Positions 9,199-20,500 of a stretch of 64,000 nt of DNA are shown piece by piece (position 1 is the stretch's first letter; each line of letters starts with the position of its first letter). The notes beneath the pieces were generated by a model. That model searched no databases, was not told where the DNA came from, and was given only the letters and a program-made list of their open reading frames with translations. Both the position numbers and the translations under genes were made by a program. Origin of the DNA: Coffea arabica (taxonomy: Eukaryota; Streptophyta; Magnoliopsida; Gentianales; Rubiaceae); NCBI RefSeq assembly GCF_036785885.1, contig NC_092320.1:20151557-20215556 (forward strand). Reading direction: 5' to 3'.

Positions 9199-12100
9199 CT
9201 ATCCTACTCTCCTCCTTCTGATCGAGGGGATGCCTGCCCTATCAAGGCGAATTTCCCCCCGTACTAACCGTGGCATTGCACTGAACTGATCGTAGACAGT
9301 AACCCCCAGTCCCCCAGTTGCAACCCCCATATTGGCCAAACAGTCCGCCACTCTATTTGCCTCTTTGTAACAATGAGTAACCTGCTCCGAATCAACACCC
9401 ATACCCCAAATTTGGTTAACCTCCCTTTGAACCATCCACGGGCAGTCTAGTTCCCGATGAAGAATCCCAACCAATACCTTTGAATCGACCTGAATATTGA
9501 CATTGGCATACCCCAATTGTTGGCATAGCCTGAGACCCGTACCCAATGCCAATACTTTTGCGCGCATACTCAAAGCCACCCCGAACGAAGCCGAGAAAGC
9601 AAAAATTGGCAAGCCTGACGCATCGTGAAGTATTCCCCCACCTCCGCTTTCCCCCGGGTTTCCCTTGGAGTATCCGTCCGTGTTTAACGTTAACATGCCA
9701 TCCCCCATTGCCCTCCACCGCACCAGGTATAACTATAGCGGGGTGACTGATTAGTCCATTCGTATAGCTGAGAAAACGTGTGCACTCCAATTCTCTACTT
9801 GAACTTACCTTCCAACACCCCCTTGACCTCTAGCATGACGTCCTGACAAATCTTCACCACCCTCATTTGGGTTCCTTCAAAGAATGCTTTATTCCGAGCC
9901 TTCCAAATGTGCCAGCAAATAAAGCATGGAAGGACTGAAAACAGAAGCTAACATTTGTCTGACCTAGGTGCCGCCATCCACCAAGCCATTAGCCAAGCCC
10001 GTAGAGTTGAGCCTCTCCGCACAACCCCACAAAGCCGACCGAAATAGTCCCATACTTCCTGCGCAACTTGCCCCTCCGAGAAAACATGCTCAACTTGCTC
10101 AGCCGCCCCCTCTGGGCAACATAAGCATTTAGAAGCCAACTGGACCCCCACCCTCCACAACACCGCAGTTAAGGGCAACCTATCCCCTAGTAAGCGAAGC
10201 ATGAAAAAGGAAATTTTCAAAGGAATCTGAGGATGCCAAACCTGTGAATGGAGTACCGAGGTGTTTCCAGCTTGCCGGATATCATGAAAAGTGGAAGCTA
10301 GCGTGAATTTCCCCGACGCCGTCAGTCGCCAAATGACTTCATCGTTACTTTCACTTGATGGGACCGGGTACCGTAAGATCTGATGAAGCTGCTCTTGTGT
10401 CACATGCTGGCCCAACCTATTCACGTCCCAAACGCCATTTGCAATAAAATCCTTGAAGTTGAGCCCTGGAGTTGCCGTAGTTTTCAGACATAGAGCTCCA
10501 CTCCCCATCCAATTGTCAAACCAAAAATTGCACGTTCCCCCATTCACCAACCATACCATGGATAGTTCCACCTGCCGACTTATATTTAACATTCTTCTCC
10601 ATGCTGGCGAGTCGTGCGGCCTCATCTCCACCTGGCCCGGATGGAGACCTTTGCAGTACTTTGCCCGCATAAATTCTGCCCATAGTGAGGAGCCAGCTCG
10701 AAAACTCCACCATAATTTGCAAGAGAAAGCTGAATATACCTCTCGGAGCCTTCTGAAACCTACGCCCCCTCCGCGACCAGGAGACATAACTGAGCCCATA
10801 TGATCCATTGGAATTTTGCCTCATTTTTATCTGACCTCCATAAGAAATTTGCGCACGCCTGCTCAATTCTCGTGAAAATCGAGACAGGGCATACCGTAGC
10901 AGAGAGTAAGTGGACAGGAATGGACGACAAAACATGCTTTATCAGGATTATTCTCCCACCATGGGATATCAACCTTGCTTTCCAAGACATAACTCGAGCC
11001 AAGATTGCCTGACACACCTCCCCAAAAAATACTGCTTTGCTTCTCCCCGTGTACAACGGAAAGCCTAAATAACGGATTGGAAACCGTTGTCTAGAAAATT
11101 GCGTAACCCGCTCGATCACCCTCCTCCTAGCCGGAGGAAGCGTCTCATGGACCAAATAGCCACTCTTATGAGCATTTACCAATTGCCCCGAGGATAACTG
11201 ATAAGCCTCTAGGACCTGTATAACACGCTTCAAAGCAGCCGTGGAACCATTCGTAAAAATGAGCACGTCATCAGCAAAGGCCAAGTGTGTGACGACAGGA
11301 CAGCCTGGCGGGACTCTGAACCCTACGAAACCCTACTGCAAAGCTAGAGCATTGAGGCCTCTCGAGAGCATCTCCGAACCTATGATGAACAGCACTAGAG
11401 ATAAGGGATCCCCTTGACGTAAACCCCTACTAGATTTGAAATACCCATGAGATTTACCATTGATAATTATAGAGAACCAGACGTTCGAAATAAGTCTCCA
11501 GACCATATCAATCAAACTCTCTCCAAAGCCAAAAGCGCGCAGCATGGAAATAATGTGCCACCACGACATCCGATCATAGGCCTTGGTCATATCAAGTTTC
11601 AATGCTACATTTCCTCCTCTCGTCTTCTTGCCGATGCCCAACACAAGCTCCTGAGCCAACAAATAGTTATCCGTTAAAGTACGGCCTTTGACAAACCCTG
11701 ACTGCTGAGGGAATATAATTTTTGGCACTACCGAAGCTAGTCGACCCACCAGAATTTTGGACAGCAGTTTGTTGAAAAAATTGCAGAGACTGATCGGTCT
11801 AAACTTTGAGAAATCTTGAGGATTCACAACTTTTGGCAACAAGGCGATTGAGGTGGAGGTAATGAACCGAGGCAACTCACTGCCACAAAAGAAACTCACC
11901 ACTGCGCGGTGCACGTCTGGAGCTATTACGTCCCATGCAAATGTAAAGAACCTGCCCGTAAACCCATCTGGCCCAACTGCACTTTCCTCGTCCATGGCAA
12001 ACACCCAGTGGCGAACTTCCTCCATGCTAGGGACCTTGGCCAACATTGCATTTTCCTCGACCGTGATTATTTCCGGGATCAACTGCATCAACTCCCCCTA

Positions 12101-13326
12101 CTTGGGTTCCATAGAACCCGAGAACAGGTCAGTGAAGTACTCAATCGCTGCCTTTCCTATGTCGTCTTCCTTGTCCACCCACGCGCCCTTTGAATTTTTC
12201 ACCCTGTGTATCGCCCCTTGCATTCTCCGCTGTTTGACCACTGCATGAAAATACCTCGTATTCCGATCACCTCCTCTAAGCCATTTGACCCGAGCCTTTT
12301 GCCTCCAAAACTGTTCCTCAATCGCCAAAGCCCGATTAAGCTCTGCCTGCGCCCTGTGAACATTCTCGAGATCCCTGTCGGATCCGTCCTGTGTTAATTC
12401 CTCCTCGGCCCTAGAAAGGCCCACCTTTGCTTCCCTAACAGCTGTTTCAATATCACCGAAGTGTTGTTTATTCCACAAATGAATCGCCGGCTAACAGTTA
12501 ATAACTTTGAGCATAGGGCTCGAAGTGGCGACCCTTGCACCTCCGTGTACCATGCATCCCTAATGACCCCCATCAACTCCGGTTTGGACGCCCAAACATT
12601 TAAGAATCTAAACGGCCGCGGCCCATTGTCCATTCTCGAGGCAAATAAAATTTTTAGTGGGGCATGGTCTGACGGATGTCGTGCCAGATGCACAACTGAA
12701 ATTGCCGAAGCCAAATCTGAATACTCCCCATTAATGAGCAATCTATCCAACCTCTTCCAAATTCTAGCTCTACCCCGCCTATTATTGCACCATGTATAGC
12801 TCGACCCCGAAAATCCAGCATCGAAGATCTCAGCCTCCTCCATAAAAGCCAGCAATTCACTCCCTTCTGACACCGTAAATGGCCGCCCCCCTCGTTTTTC
12901 ATGGCCATTCACAATGACGTTAAAATCTCCCCCAACACACGAAGACAGTGAATGGGGCTTATCAGCCAAAAGCTTAGCCCATAAGTCCCGACGACCCTCT
13001 ACTGTATAGAGGGCATGCACAAAAGAGAAGATCATCGGCCCAGGAAGCCACAGATGAAGAATAGATAAAGAAATATGTTGTTCGGATGAGTTAATCACCG
13101 AACAGGTAAACGGGCAATTATAAAAAATCCACAGATTCTCCGACTCATTAACAATGACGAAGTCAAAAGCTAGCCCCAAACGAATATGCTCAACACTCTA
13201 GACGTCTAATTTTGGTTCAGAAATAGCTACAAATTGGATGCCATGCATTCGTATGATATGTTTCAAATGACGTAAATTGGCTGCTCTAGACACCCCTCTT
13301 ATATTCCATAACAACGTATTAATCAT
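9199..13326 (-). pseudogene. LINE L0 ORF2: endonuclease-RT-RNase H
   Basis: Starts at 13326 (MINTLLWNIRGVSR); this ATG overlaps the ORF1 stop by 8 nt. Order on the minus strand: AP-endonuclease-like domain (13326-12480) with WNIRG, AISEPK, GGDFN and SDHAP; a linker with ARVKWLRGGDRNTRYFH (12478-12098); reverse transcriptase (12091-10760) with AVGPDGF, RPISLCN, KLDMTKAYDRMSW, RGLRQGDPLS and the catalytic FADDVLIF; zf-RVT region (10808-9948); RNase H (9723-9199) with LNTDGYSKGNPG and QVDSKVLV. Breaks: in-frame stops at 13198, 12098 and 11333, and frameshifts near 12480, 10780 and between 9948 and 9723. In the RNase H the glutamate expected before the A-L helix reads as Lys (RAKVLALGTGL). Not functional as it stands. 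Confidence 0.92.
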
Positions 13327-14925
13327 CACAAGGTACCTGAGTTGAGTTAGAGGTGGAAGATGAGGATCGAAGGCGCCTGTCTGATTGAAACCGCACTCGC
13401 AACCCCTTCCCTTTAGCCTTCTTAATGCTGTGAACGTTCTCTGCCAGGGAATCAACGTTTAATGCTGCCATTGTATCAGTCCATGGCTCTGTATGCATGA
13501 CCACTGATCTCGGAGATAAGCTGCCTGCCACCCGCGGTAGGTCAATTGCCCTCTCTTTATCACTGCTTTCGCTGTCTTCCATGGACTCCAAACCAGCGCT
13601 CATGCCTCTTAGCCCTCCATCGGGATGATCAGCGACCAGCGCTAAAGCATGCTGATGCCAAACATCTTCCTCTACCTGGAGGTCCACAACCAGGCTCGCC
13701 TCTTGGTCAACGCCAGCAGTTGCACCAGCGCACACCGTCGTCACTCCTGCCGACGTCTCCCCCTTATCTCTCACCCTCTGAATGTCCGGTACGTGTCCAG
13801 CTTCCCGCACTGGGGAATGGTCCTCTTTACTGATCCCTCCCGTAGCAGCAACCTCCAATTGCCCCTCGCAATCTGATCCAAGGCCCGTGGCCGATACCAA
13901 AGACATCTGCACCTCCAACCGTCCATCAGAAGCCTCTGGATGTTGTTGCCCAGAATTGCAGACCTGACCTTCAGCGCAGTGTGTTCCAGACGCATCCTCC
14001 TTTCCTTTGTCAGTCTCCGCCATTGCCTCGCCGACCCCGTCCCCAAGCCCAGGTTTGGTATTTGTTTGCTGCCACAAATTACGCACGGGTTTTTTCCTCT
14101 CCACCTGCGGTTGTCCCACCAAGTCTGAATTCAAAGCTGGATTTTTAACACGACATTCATCCTCACTGTGCCCCTGGTGCATACAAAACCCACAATATTT
14201 AGGGAGATTTTCTGGCACCAAGTACTACCAGAAACCCATCTTATCTCCGACCTCAATCCATACCCGACTAGGCAGTGTCTTCTGCAAATCGACCTCAATG
14301 CATAGCGGGCTACGCTTGGCCGCGAACCCGCAGCAGTTGCCGCATCCACTCGCAGTGGCCGACCAAGACAAGCCACAATTGGAAACAAGCAATCTTTGTG
14401 AAAAAGATGGATTGGCAGCTTAGGTAAAACGAACCAGACTAGCACAACCGACGACTCCCTATCCACATGAAAATCAACAGACCATTTAAACACCCTCATT
14501 GGTGCATCAAGAACACACCATACACTACGAGACCAAATCCGATAGTAATCCGCATCATTTGTCAAGCGGATCAGTATATGTCGACGATCCAGCAGGCCAA
14601 GAGAAACCTCTTCCTTTAAATCTAAAGCCCGAAAGAACTTCTGAATCTCCTCCATTATCGGTCGGCCCCTTGAAAATTTTCCTACTAACGCAAAACAAAA
14701 CGGAATAGCCACGCGTTCAATATCATCAATTGCAAATCGCACAGCCGGCTCTCCCCTATGTGTTGCGGTTACAGTTTGCACGCGTGCACCTCCATCTGTA
14801 GCAGCCGCCAACGGTGCGACCGACTTCTCGCCGATGACCTCTGCAAAGGACCGGGAGGTCGTTGTTCCTGCAGCAGGAGGAATCCCCTCCCCCACGGCAG
14901 AGGCGGCCCAAGCCGCCATGCACAA
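13319..14925 (-). pseudogene. LINE L0 ORF1: DUF4283 and CCHC Gag-like protein
   Basis: The first part (14925-14131) holds a DUF4283-type RNA-binding domain (ERVAIPFCFALVGKFSRGRP ... FFRALDL ... HILIRLTNDADYYRIW ... MRVFKWSVDFHVDRE). After a frameshift near 14310 the protein continues through a CCHC knuckle, CGFCMHQGHSEDEC (CX2CX4HX4C), and an acidic, low-complexity tail ending at 13319. An in-frame TAG lies just before YLVPENLPKYC. This is the standard ORF1 plan of plant L1 elements, where it coats the RNA. The initiator is the Met at 14925 or two codons later (MAAWAASA). The 5' untranslated region is only about 60 bp, so the copy may be slightly 5'-truncated. Confidence 0.88.
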
Positions 14926-15002
14926 ACCCTAAAAGCTTAGCAGACAGAGTACTAATTCCAAGAGAGAAAATCTTTTTTTGCGAGTCCTGCTTAAGGATAT
15001 TC

Positions 15003-15911
15003 AATTGCCTGAAACATATTCAATTGTCTTTGCCATTTGCATCTCAATTAAACTAAAGAAAACGCGGGTATGTTAATGAATTAATACCTCAACATCGGTT
15101 ATCATTGTTCAAATGCCTTCTCCTTCACATTCTTTGGATTTTTTTTCTTGACTTCCAAGATTGGGCTATTTTTGTTGCCTTAATACTTTGCACTCCAAAA
15201 TGGTTTCCAGGCGAAACTATTTTTGGTGGTTCAGTTTGAGGTGAGTTTCATTCCTTAATTTTATTGTTTGTGTGGGTGGGTTTGGTGGCGTGTAGTGTTC
15301 GGTGATTGCTTCCATCATAAAATTTGAAAATCTGATTGCATAATTTATTGTAATATTATGATTTTTCCACAAATTTGGTTGGCTTGTGTAATTTGAATGG
15401 TGTGGTTATGATGTAATATGTTTGGAAGAACTGCAAGAAAAAATTTTTCAAAGGGTATCTAGAATAAGATAAGCCAGAAAAGCATCTTAATTAGTTTGGT
15501 TATGATGTGTTTTTTGCTGCATGTAGTAAGTTATTCATATATAGAATTCATTTTGATAGTAATTTGATAGTGAAGCATTGTGAATTGGTAGGTTACATGG
15601 TATATTGCTGATTTGAGTTTGAATTCTTTAATAGAATAAATATTTTCTAACCCATTCATATTGGTAGTGTTTCACATATACCTTCTAATTAAGCAGAGGT
15701 AATAGACATGGTCTGATTTCCTTAGGCAATGATGAATTTATAGAAACTCTTTCAAACTAACCACTTTAATGAGTGCTTTCTTATATTATAGAACAGTGAA
15801 AGCTTTCTTATATAGATAAACAAAACTAAAATTGCTGTGAAAAACTAAAAAATGAACCAAAAAGAAGCGAAACAAAACCTCACACTATCCAAGAATGAGT
15901 GTGGCTTTGAA
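15003..15911. other. AT-rich noncoding DNA, possible Helitron body
   Basis: No open frame resembles a protein. The stretch lies upstream of a Helitron-type 3' end (16338-16367) and could be part of a non-autonomous Helitron, but I could not identify a 5' TC terminus, so its start is undefined. Confidence 0.4.
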
Positions 15912-16155
15912 TTTTAACCTCAAGAAAAGATATGTAGCTAATGAAATTACTTGTAACCCATGAAATATAAATTGAATAATAATATGAAGAAAGGGAAACT
16001 TAAATGACTTTTTTACAGATGCTATAATCCTTATTGATTAACAGGTTGATTAACATTTTAACCCCAAGAACAGATATATAGCTAATGAAATTACCTATAA
16101 TCTATGAAATGCAAGTTAAATAATAATCTAAAGAAAGGGAGACTAAAATGGCCTT
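15912..16155 (+). repeat. Two diverged ~95-bp direct repeats
   Basis: Block ttttaacctcaagaaaagat...gaagaaagggaaacttaaatg (15912-16010) recurs with about 15% divergence at 16056-16155, offset 144 bp. Both sit a few hundred bp before the Helitron-type terminus. Orientation is arbitrary. Confidence 0.75.
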
Positions 16156-16337
16156 TGCAAACAATTTATTATTGAAACATATGCTACGAAATATTATTGT
16201 TTAATATGATATCCCACTCTTATCTTCATTCACTTACTCTTCTAGCAGTTTGAATACTTTCAAAATTCCACAAAATAACAACACAATCACCAACAAATAG
16301 CTATCTTAAAATCCTTTTTAACCACAAGTACTAAACA

Positions 16338-16367
16338 CCCACGCGATACGCGGGCACTCCTTCCTAG
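16338..16367 (+). mobile_element. Helitron-type 3' terminus
   Basis: A GC-rich hairpin, cccacgcgatacgcggg (16338-16354), sits in AT-rich DNA. It is followed nine bases later by CTAG (16364-16367) and then T. A short GC hairpin about 10 nt before a terminal CTAG, inserted ahead of T, is the hallmark 3' end of plant Helitrons. The 5' end (TC after A) was not located, and no Rep/helicase coding is present, so this would be a non-autonomous copy. Confidence 0.6.
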
Positions 16368-16683
16368 TAGTCTCATACAAAAGCCTCTTCCTACAATATT
16401 TCTAGTTTCTTGTTTGGGCTTTTTGAGCACCAATGAAGGAAAATGAATAGTTTTAAACACCTGTTTGAATGGGTTTTTTTAATTAAAAAAGAATTAAAGG
16501 AATCGAAAATAGATTGACTAATAAAAAACCAGGTCAGTTTACCATGTGATTGGGGACCATTGGTGCCTCTCTAAATGATTGCTTTAGACATGTTGGGCCT
16601 ACTTGGGTCCACCTCATTTGTGAAGCCCAAAGGCATTGGAGTTGAAGCCATAGCTAATTAGTCAACCTTGTCCAGGTTTGTTA

Positions 16684-18440
16684 AGCAACCCAAGACTTAT
16701 GACTTAATGAACTGAAGCCCCAATTATCAAGCAAGCAGCCACCACTTTGGTGCGGAATGAGAAGAGAGAAACGGTGAGCTTGGAGAGGGAAATAGAACTT
16801 GGAACTTCAACTCTTGATTGGATAATAATTTAAAATTCCATTAAGACGATATTTTACTCATTCAATCCTCTCATCAAACTCTACTAATACACTAGTTTTG
16901 ATTATTGATTTTTTTTTTGGTGTGCTAATAACCTTCGAAGCTCATTTCTTTGATAATTGTAACTTTTGGGAGATGAAATGCAGTAGATTCACTTGGTTTT
17001 GGCTGATGTTGATGATATTGTTATCATCCAAATGTTTTGAATAGATCTATGTGATTTTTTATTGCACTAGATCTTGTGGTTTTTCACAATTTGAGTTTTT
17101 CATATTAAAAATCTCTGTGTTTCGTGCTTATTTACTTTTTGTATTTTACTATTGTTGTTCATATTGTTAATTAGTAATTTGGTTTGTTCATGTTTTAATT
17201 GATACTTGAGAAAAGAGTAATTTGACTAGGGTCAACTCTGATTCCCCTTTCCATACATAACTCTAGTTACAATTGATGCAACCAGACACATAGACATATG
17301 ACATAAGTATGCATAAACATGAACACACAAACAACGAAAGAATCTGCAAGTATGATCTTAGCTTGATAGGTGTCCTTAACAAGAATATAAAAAAGAGGAA
17401 ATTGGATTTTGATGAAGGTTCTTGAATTCTCGAGTACTAAAAAAAATTTGATGGGAGAAGATCAACTTACAAGTTGAATATGGGTTTCTGCAGGTAGGAT
17501 CTTATAGCTTGATGATAAGTTTTCTTGGGAAGAGATACTGGATGATTAAAATAAATGGTTTTGGTTCAATGGGATGGCTGTTGAATTCACAAGTACAAAA
17601 GGAAAGATGTGATGTGAGAAGATGTAGAGAAACGAGAGATAGAGCGTTCTAGGGCAATCAGTTGGGCAAGGGAGGGGGTAGGACAAATGACGATGGATGG
17701 GGCAGAAATCATCATGAGATGAGAGAGTAAGCACACAAAGGTTAGAAGGTACTAAGAAAGAGATGAGAAGATGTAGAGAAACGAGAGATAGAGCGTTCTA
17801 GGGCAATCAGTTGGGCAAGGGAGGGGGTAGGACAAATGACGATGGATGGGGCAGAAATCATCATGAGATGAGAGAGTAAGCACACAAAGGTTAGAAGGTA
17901 CTAAGAAAAAGGTTGGTGTGCCAAGAAGGGAACAATTGGAGAGCATGCAAACTACTACTGCTAAGGAAGAAAGAATATGAATCGATTTGGGACTTGGGAG
18001 ATTTTAGAACTTTTTTTTTTTATCAAATATGCATATGGGGGACCTTTTATATAATTTCTTTTATGAAATATTATTCAATTTTAACTATGTGAGTTTTTTA
18101 ACATCCTAGATTCTTGTTGAATATTGTTTATTTTGGGGTTTGATCGATTGTTGACCTTTGTTCTTTCTTTTAGACGGTGTTCATGTAACCGCATCCTATT
18201 TAATCATACTAAATTTAATTCGATTAAAAATTTCAAATGTAACTAACTACTATTAGAATTAAACAAAACAGAAAAGTGCAACTTCTTCATTTTCCAATTT
18301 AAGATCTGCGATCATCCCACATCACACTTTTTTCCACAAGTTCAAGGATTAATTTTTCCTATACTTTTAGTGTAACACATTTTTTATACTAGTAGGTTTG
18401 CATGTATGTATCTTTTGTTCATTGACTACTACCAGTTTTT
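16684..18440 (+). repeat. Dispersed repeat R2, copy a
   Basis: Noncoding sequence sharing long blocks with two other places. 16684-17540 aligns with 30589-31244 (same order: aacccaagacttatgactt, ggagagggaaatagaacttg, cgaaagaatc.gca.gtatga, agttgaatatgggtttctgc). 18020-18400 aligns with 40500-41370 once a LINE insertion is removed from the latter. The block around 17460-17600 also recurs at 31952-32100. It includes the tandem duplication at 17615-17912. No coding potential is seen; the class is unknown and orientation arbitrary. Confidence 0.7.
17615..17912 (+). repeat. Perfect 149-bp tandem duplication
   Basis: Copy one 17615-17763 and copy two 17764-17912 are identical except for the last few bases (junction ...ctaagaaagaga versus ...ctaagaaaaagg). 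The unit contains tgagaagatgtagagaaacg and ggagggggtaggacaaatga. The near-identity implies a recent event compared with the age of the surrounding repeat. Confidence 0.95.
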
Positions 18441-19285
18441 ATATGTTGGAATGTGTGGAAGGCTAGGAACATATATTTCTTTGAAGGGAAACCATTGAAT
18501 TTTGATACGGTATGTAGTAACATCATGCAAGATCTGTTTACTGCATTTTCCATTAAATTCAAGTTTCAATTGATTGCAACATCTTGGGTGGTATTTTTGG
18601 ACAAAATTGCTGCTATTCTGAAGATGTTCCCTATAAAAATGGTTAAGTGGTTGCCTCCCTCTGTTGATTCTTTCAAATTGAGAACTGATGATGCTCGAAA
18701 GGTAATCTAGGATTGAGTGAGGGAGGTGGAGTGCTTAAAGATTCTACTGGTCGGTTGGTGTTTGCATTTGCTCGTCATTTGGCCGGATAGCCTCAAGTTT
18801 GCAAGCTGAGGCCAAAGCTTTGGTTTTCGAAATTCGACACTGTCATCAATAGGGGTATAATCATATTAATGTTGATTTGAATTCTTTAATTTTGGTCCAC
18901 ATTCTTCGACAGAAATGCAAATGCCCTGGTCTATTCTCTTAGAGCTAGAAGAGAATTTGTGGATGGTTAGTGTGATTGATAATATCTCGCATACTTTTTG
19001 TGAAAGCTAACAAGGTTGCTGATGCTTTATCTAATGCAAGGTGTGTCATTTGGATCTTTTTGATTTACACACAAGAGTCGAAACTTCCAAAAGCAGCCAG
19101 AGGGGAAATTTGAGTCGATAGATTAGGATTCCCATCTGTAAGGAAATGTAAGTGTTAATTCTATTTTATTTGGAATATTATTGTAACATCTTCATGTACT
19201 TCTAGAGGTTAGGTTTATTCCCCCTCTGTTTTAATAATTAATAAAATTTGGGGCTTGCATTCCCTCCCTGTGTACGGGGTTTGCT
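18440..19285 (+). pseudogene. LINE ORF2 3' remnant (RNase H end)
   Basis: Forward frame 18453-18710 reads MWKARNIYFFEGKPLNFDTV ... VKWLPPSVDSFKLRTDDA, matching the W.KARN..FEG... / W.PP..G..KLNTDG segment at the zf-RVT to RNase H junction of plant L1 ORF2. In other frames the text continues with GGGVLKDSTGRLVFAFAR, the RNase H strand pair, up to about 19080. A typical plant LINE tail follows (taataattaataaaatttgg ... ccctgtgtacggggtttgct) and ends near 19285. The 5' part of the element is missing. No clear target-site duplication was found. It is related to L0 (compare 9199-9723). Confidence 0.8.
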
Positions 19286-19999
19286 ATTAAAAGAAATTTG
19301 AATGAAAAATTAATTAAAGAATTTTTTTGCTTTCTAAAAATTTAAGATAAAAGAATTTTGAAATTATTAATTTTACATACTCTACAAGGATGCATGTATT
19401 GTTTTTAGATTTTTTTAATACACTTGCTTTTTTCTTTGAAAGAGTGGAGAGAACCATTCTTTACTTTTCTTTTTTTCATTCATTTTACTCTTTAACTTAG
19501 GCGAATATACCAAAACTCAAGGAGATAATGATTATCCATTGTTTAATTTCTTGTTCTTCAATTTGGTTTCTTCTTATTGATTCCATAATAGAATGTGAAA
19601 AGTTTATGAAACATACATAAAATTTGAAAGGGGAACAATTGACCTAAAATGAGAAAGCTTGGGGGTCACTTTGATGATGAATATGATTAAGGTTATTTTT
19701 ATGTGTCCAGTATATGTGAATTAAAACAATATAAAATATATAAAAAAAAATTGGAAAAGAGAAAGGTTTTTTTTAAAAATTTGATGAAGTTAGGAAATAA
19801 TTTTATAAACATATTTGACTATTTCTAGACAAGAATTATTGGAAAGATCTATTATAGGCACAATTAGAACTGTCGTAGTAAAGTGACCGAAACAAATCTT
19901 TCACAAGAAAGTCAAGAAGCTTTTAAAAAATAACAAGGCAAGAAATGTATTGAAATTGCTTTTATAGGTAACTAGAGTTAACAGACGTTAATTGATAAG
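19286..19999. other. AT-rich noncoding DNA
   Basis: No gene or repeat terminus found. The bases aaagt at 20000-20004 are the left target-site duplication of the solo LTR that follows. Confidence 0.6.
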
Positions 20000-20004
20000 A
20001 AAGT

Positions 20005-20500
20005 TGTGAAGACTCAAAATTTTCTTTATTTTATTTTATTTTACTGGTTTAATTAATTATTTAATTCGACTATTTAAAATCCATTTATATGGAAAAACGC
20101 CTCTCTTATGTTTTTAAAGCGTTTTGTTAGAAAAGTTACTTTTCGAAAACTCGTTTAGTTCAGAACAACGAGTACACATTTTTCAAGACTATATTTGAAT
20201 TGAGAGTGTTTTAATTTTGAAAAAAAAATAAGAATGATCAATAGTAGATTAAGAAAAGTCGTGAGGACTCGAAAAGAATTTATTTATTTTAAACTCCTGT
20301 TACAAGCTTATTTAAATATTTAATTGCCTGTTTGCCCCGAATATTATTTTCTAATCTTTTTAGACCCAATTACATGGAACTATGATTTTCATGTATTTTT
20401 AAAATGACTTGTTATGGAAATTAATTTTTGGAAGCTCGTTAGTGAGAATAGTGAATACGCGTTTTCGAGACAGTGATCGATTTGGGGATACAGTGAGTTT
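20005..20500 (+). repeat. Diverged duplication of the solo LTR 5' end
   Basis: The LTR start (tgtgaagactcaaaattttc ... tatttaattcg ... ggaa..acgcc...ttttcgaaaactcgtt.ag) reappears about 250 bp on as tcgtgaggactcgaaaagaa ... tatttaattgcc ... ttttggaagctcgttagtgag (from about 20257). The target-site duplication supports the first copy as the true terminus. Confidence 0.6.

Larger units (their letters stand above)
9114..14986 (-). mobile_element. Plant L1-type LINE L0, degraded full-length copy
   Basis: A 5.87-kb non-LTR retrotransposon on the minus strand. It ends in a short poly-A (poly-T on + at 9114-9122) and is flanked by 16-bp target-site duplications, ctgcttgagaatattc (9098-9113) and ctgcttaaggatattc (14987-15002), 14 of 16 identical. 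ORF1 (DUF4283 plus zinc knuckle) and ORF2 (endonuclease, reverse transcriptase, RNase H) are both present, but broken by frameshifts and stops. The body is much richer in G+C than its flanks, so it stands out from the AT-rich surroundings. It belongs to a different L1 lineage from L1a and L1b: its RNase H is of the DG.S..NPG..GGGG type. Confidence 0.93.

Noticed and set aside
13546-14423. Several long plus-strand frames opposite LINE L0 ORF1
   Set aside because: Antisense shadows of the GC-rich ORF1; the minus strand carries DUF4283 and the CCHC knuckle.
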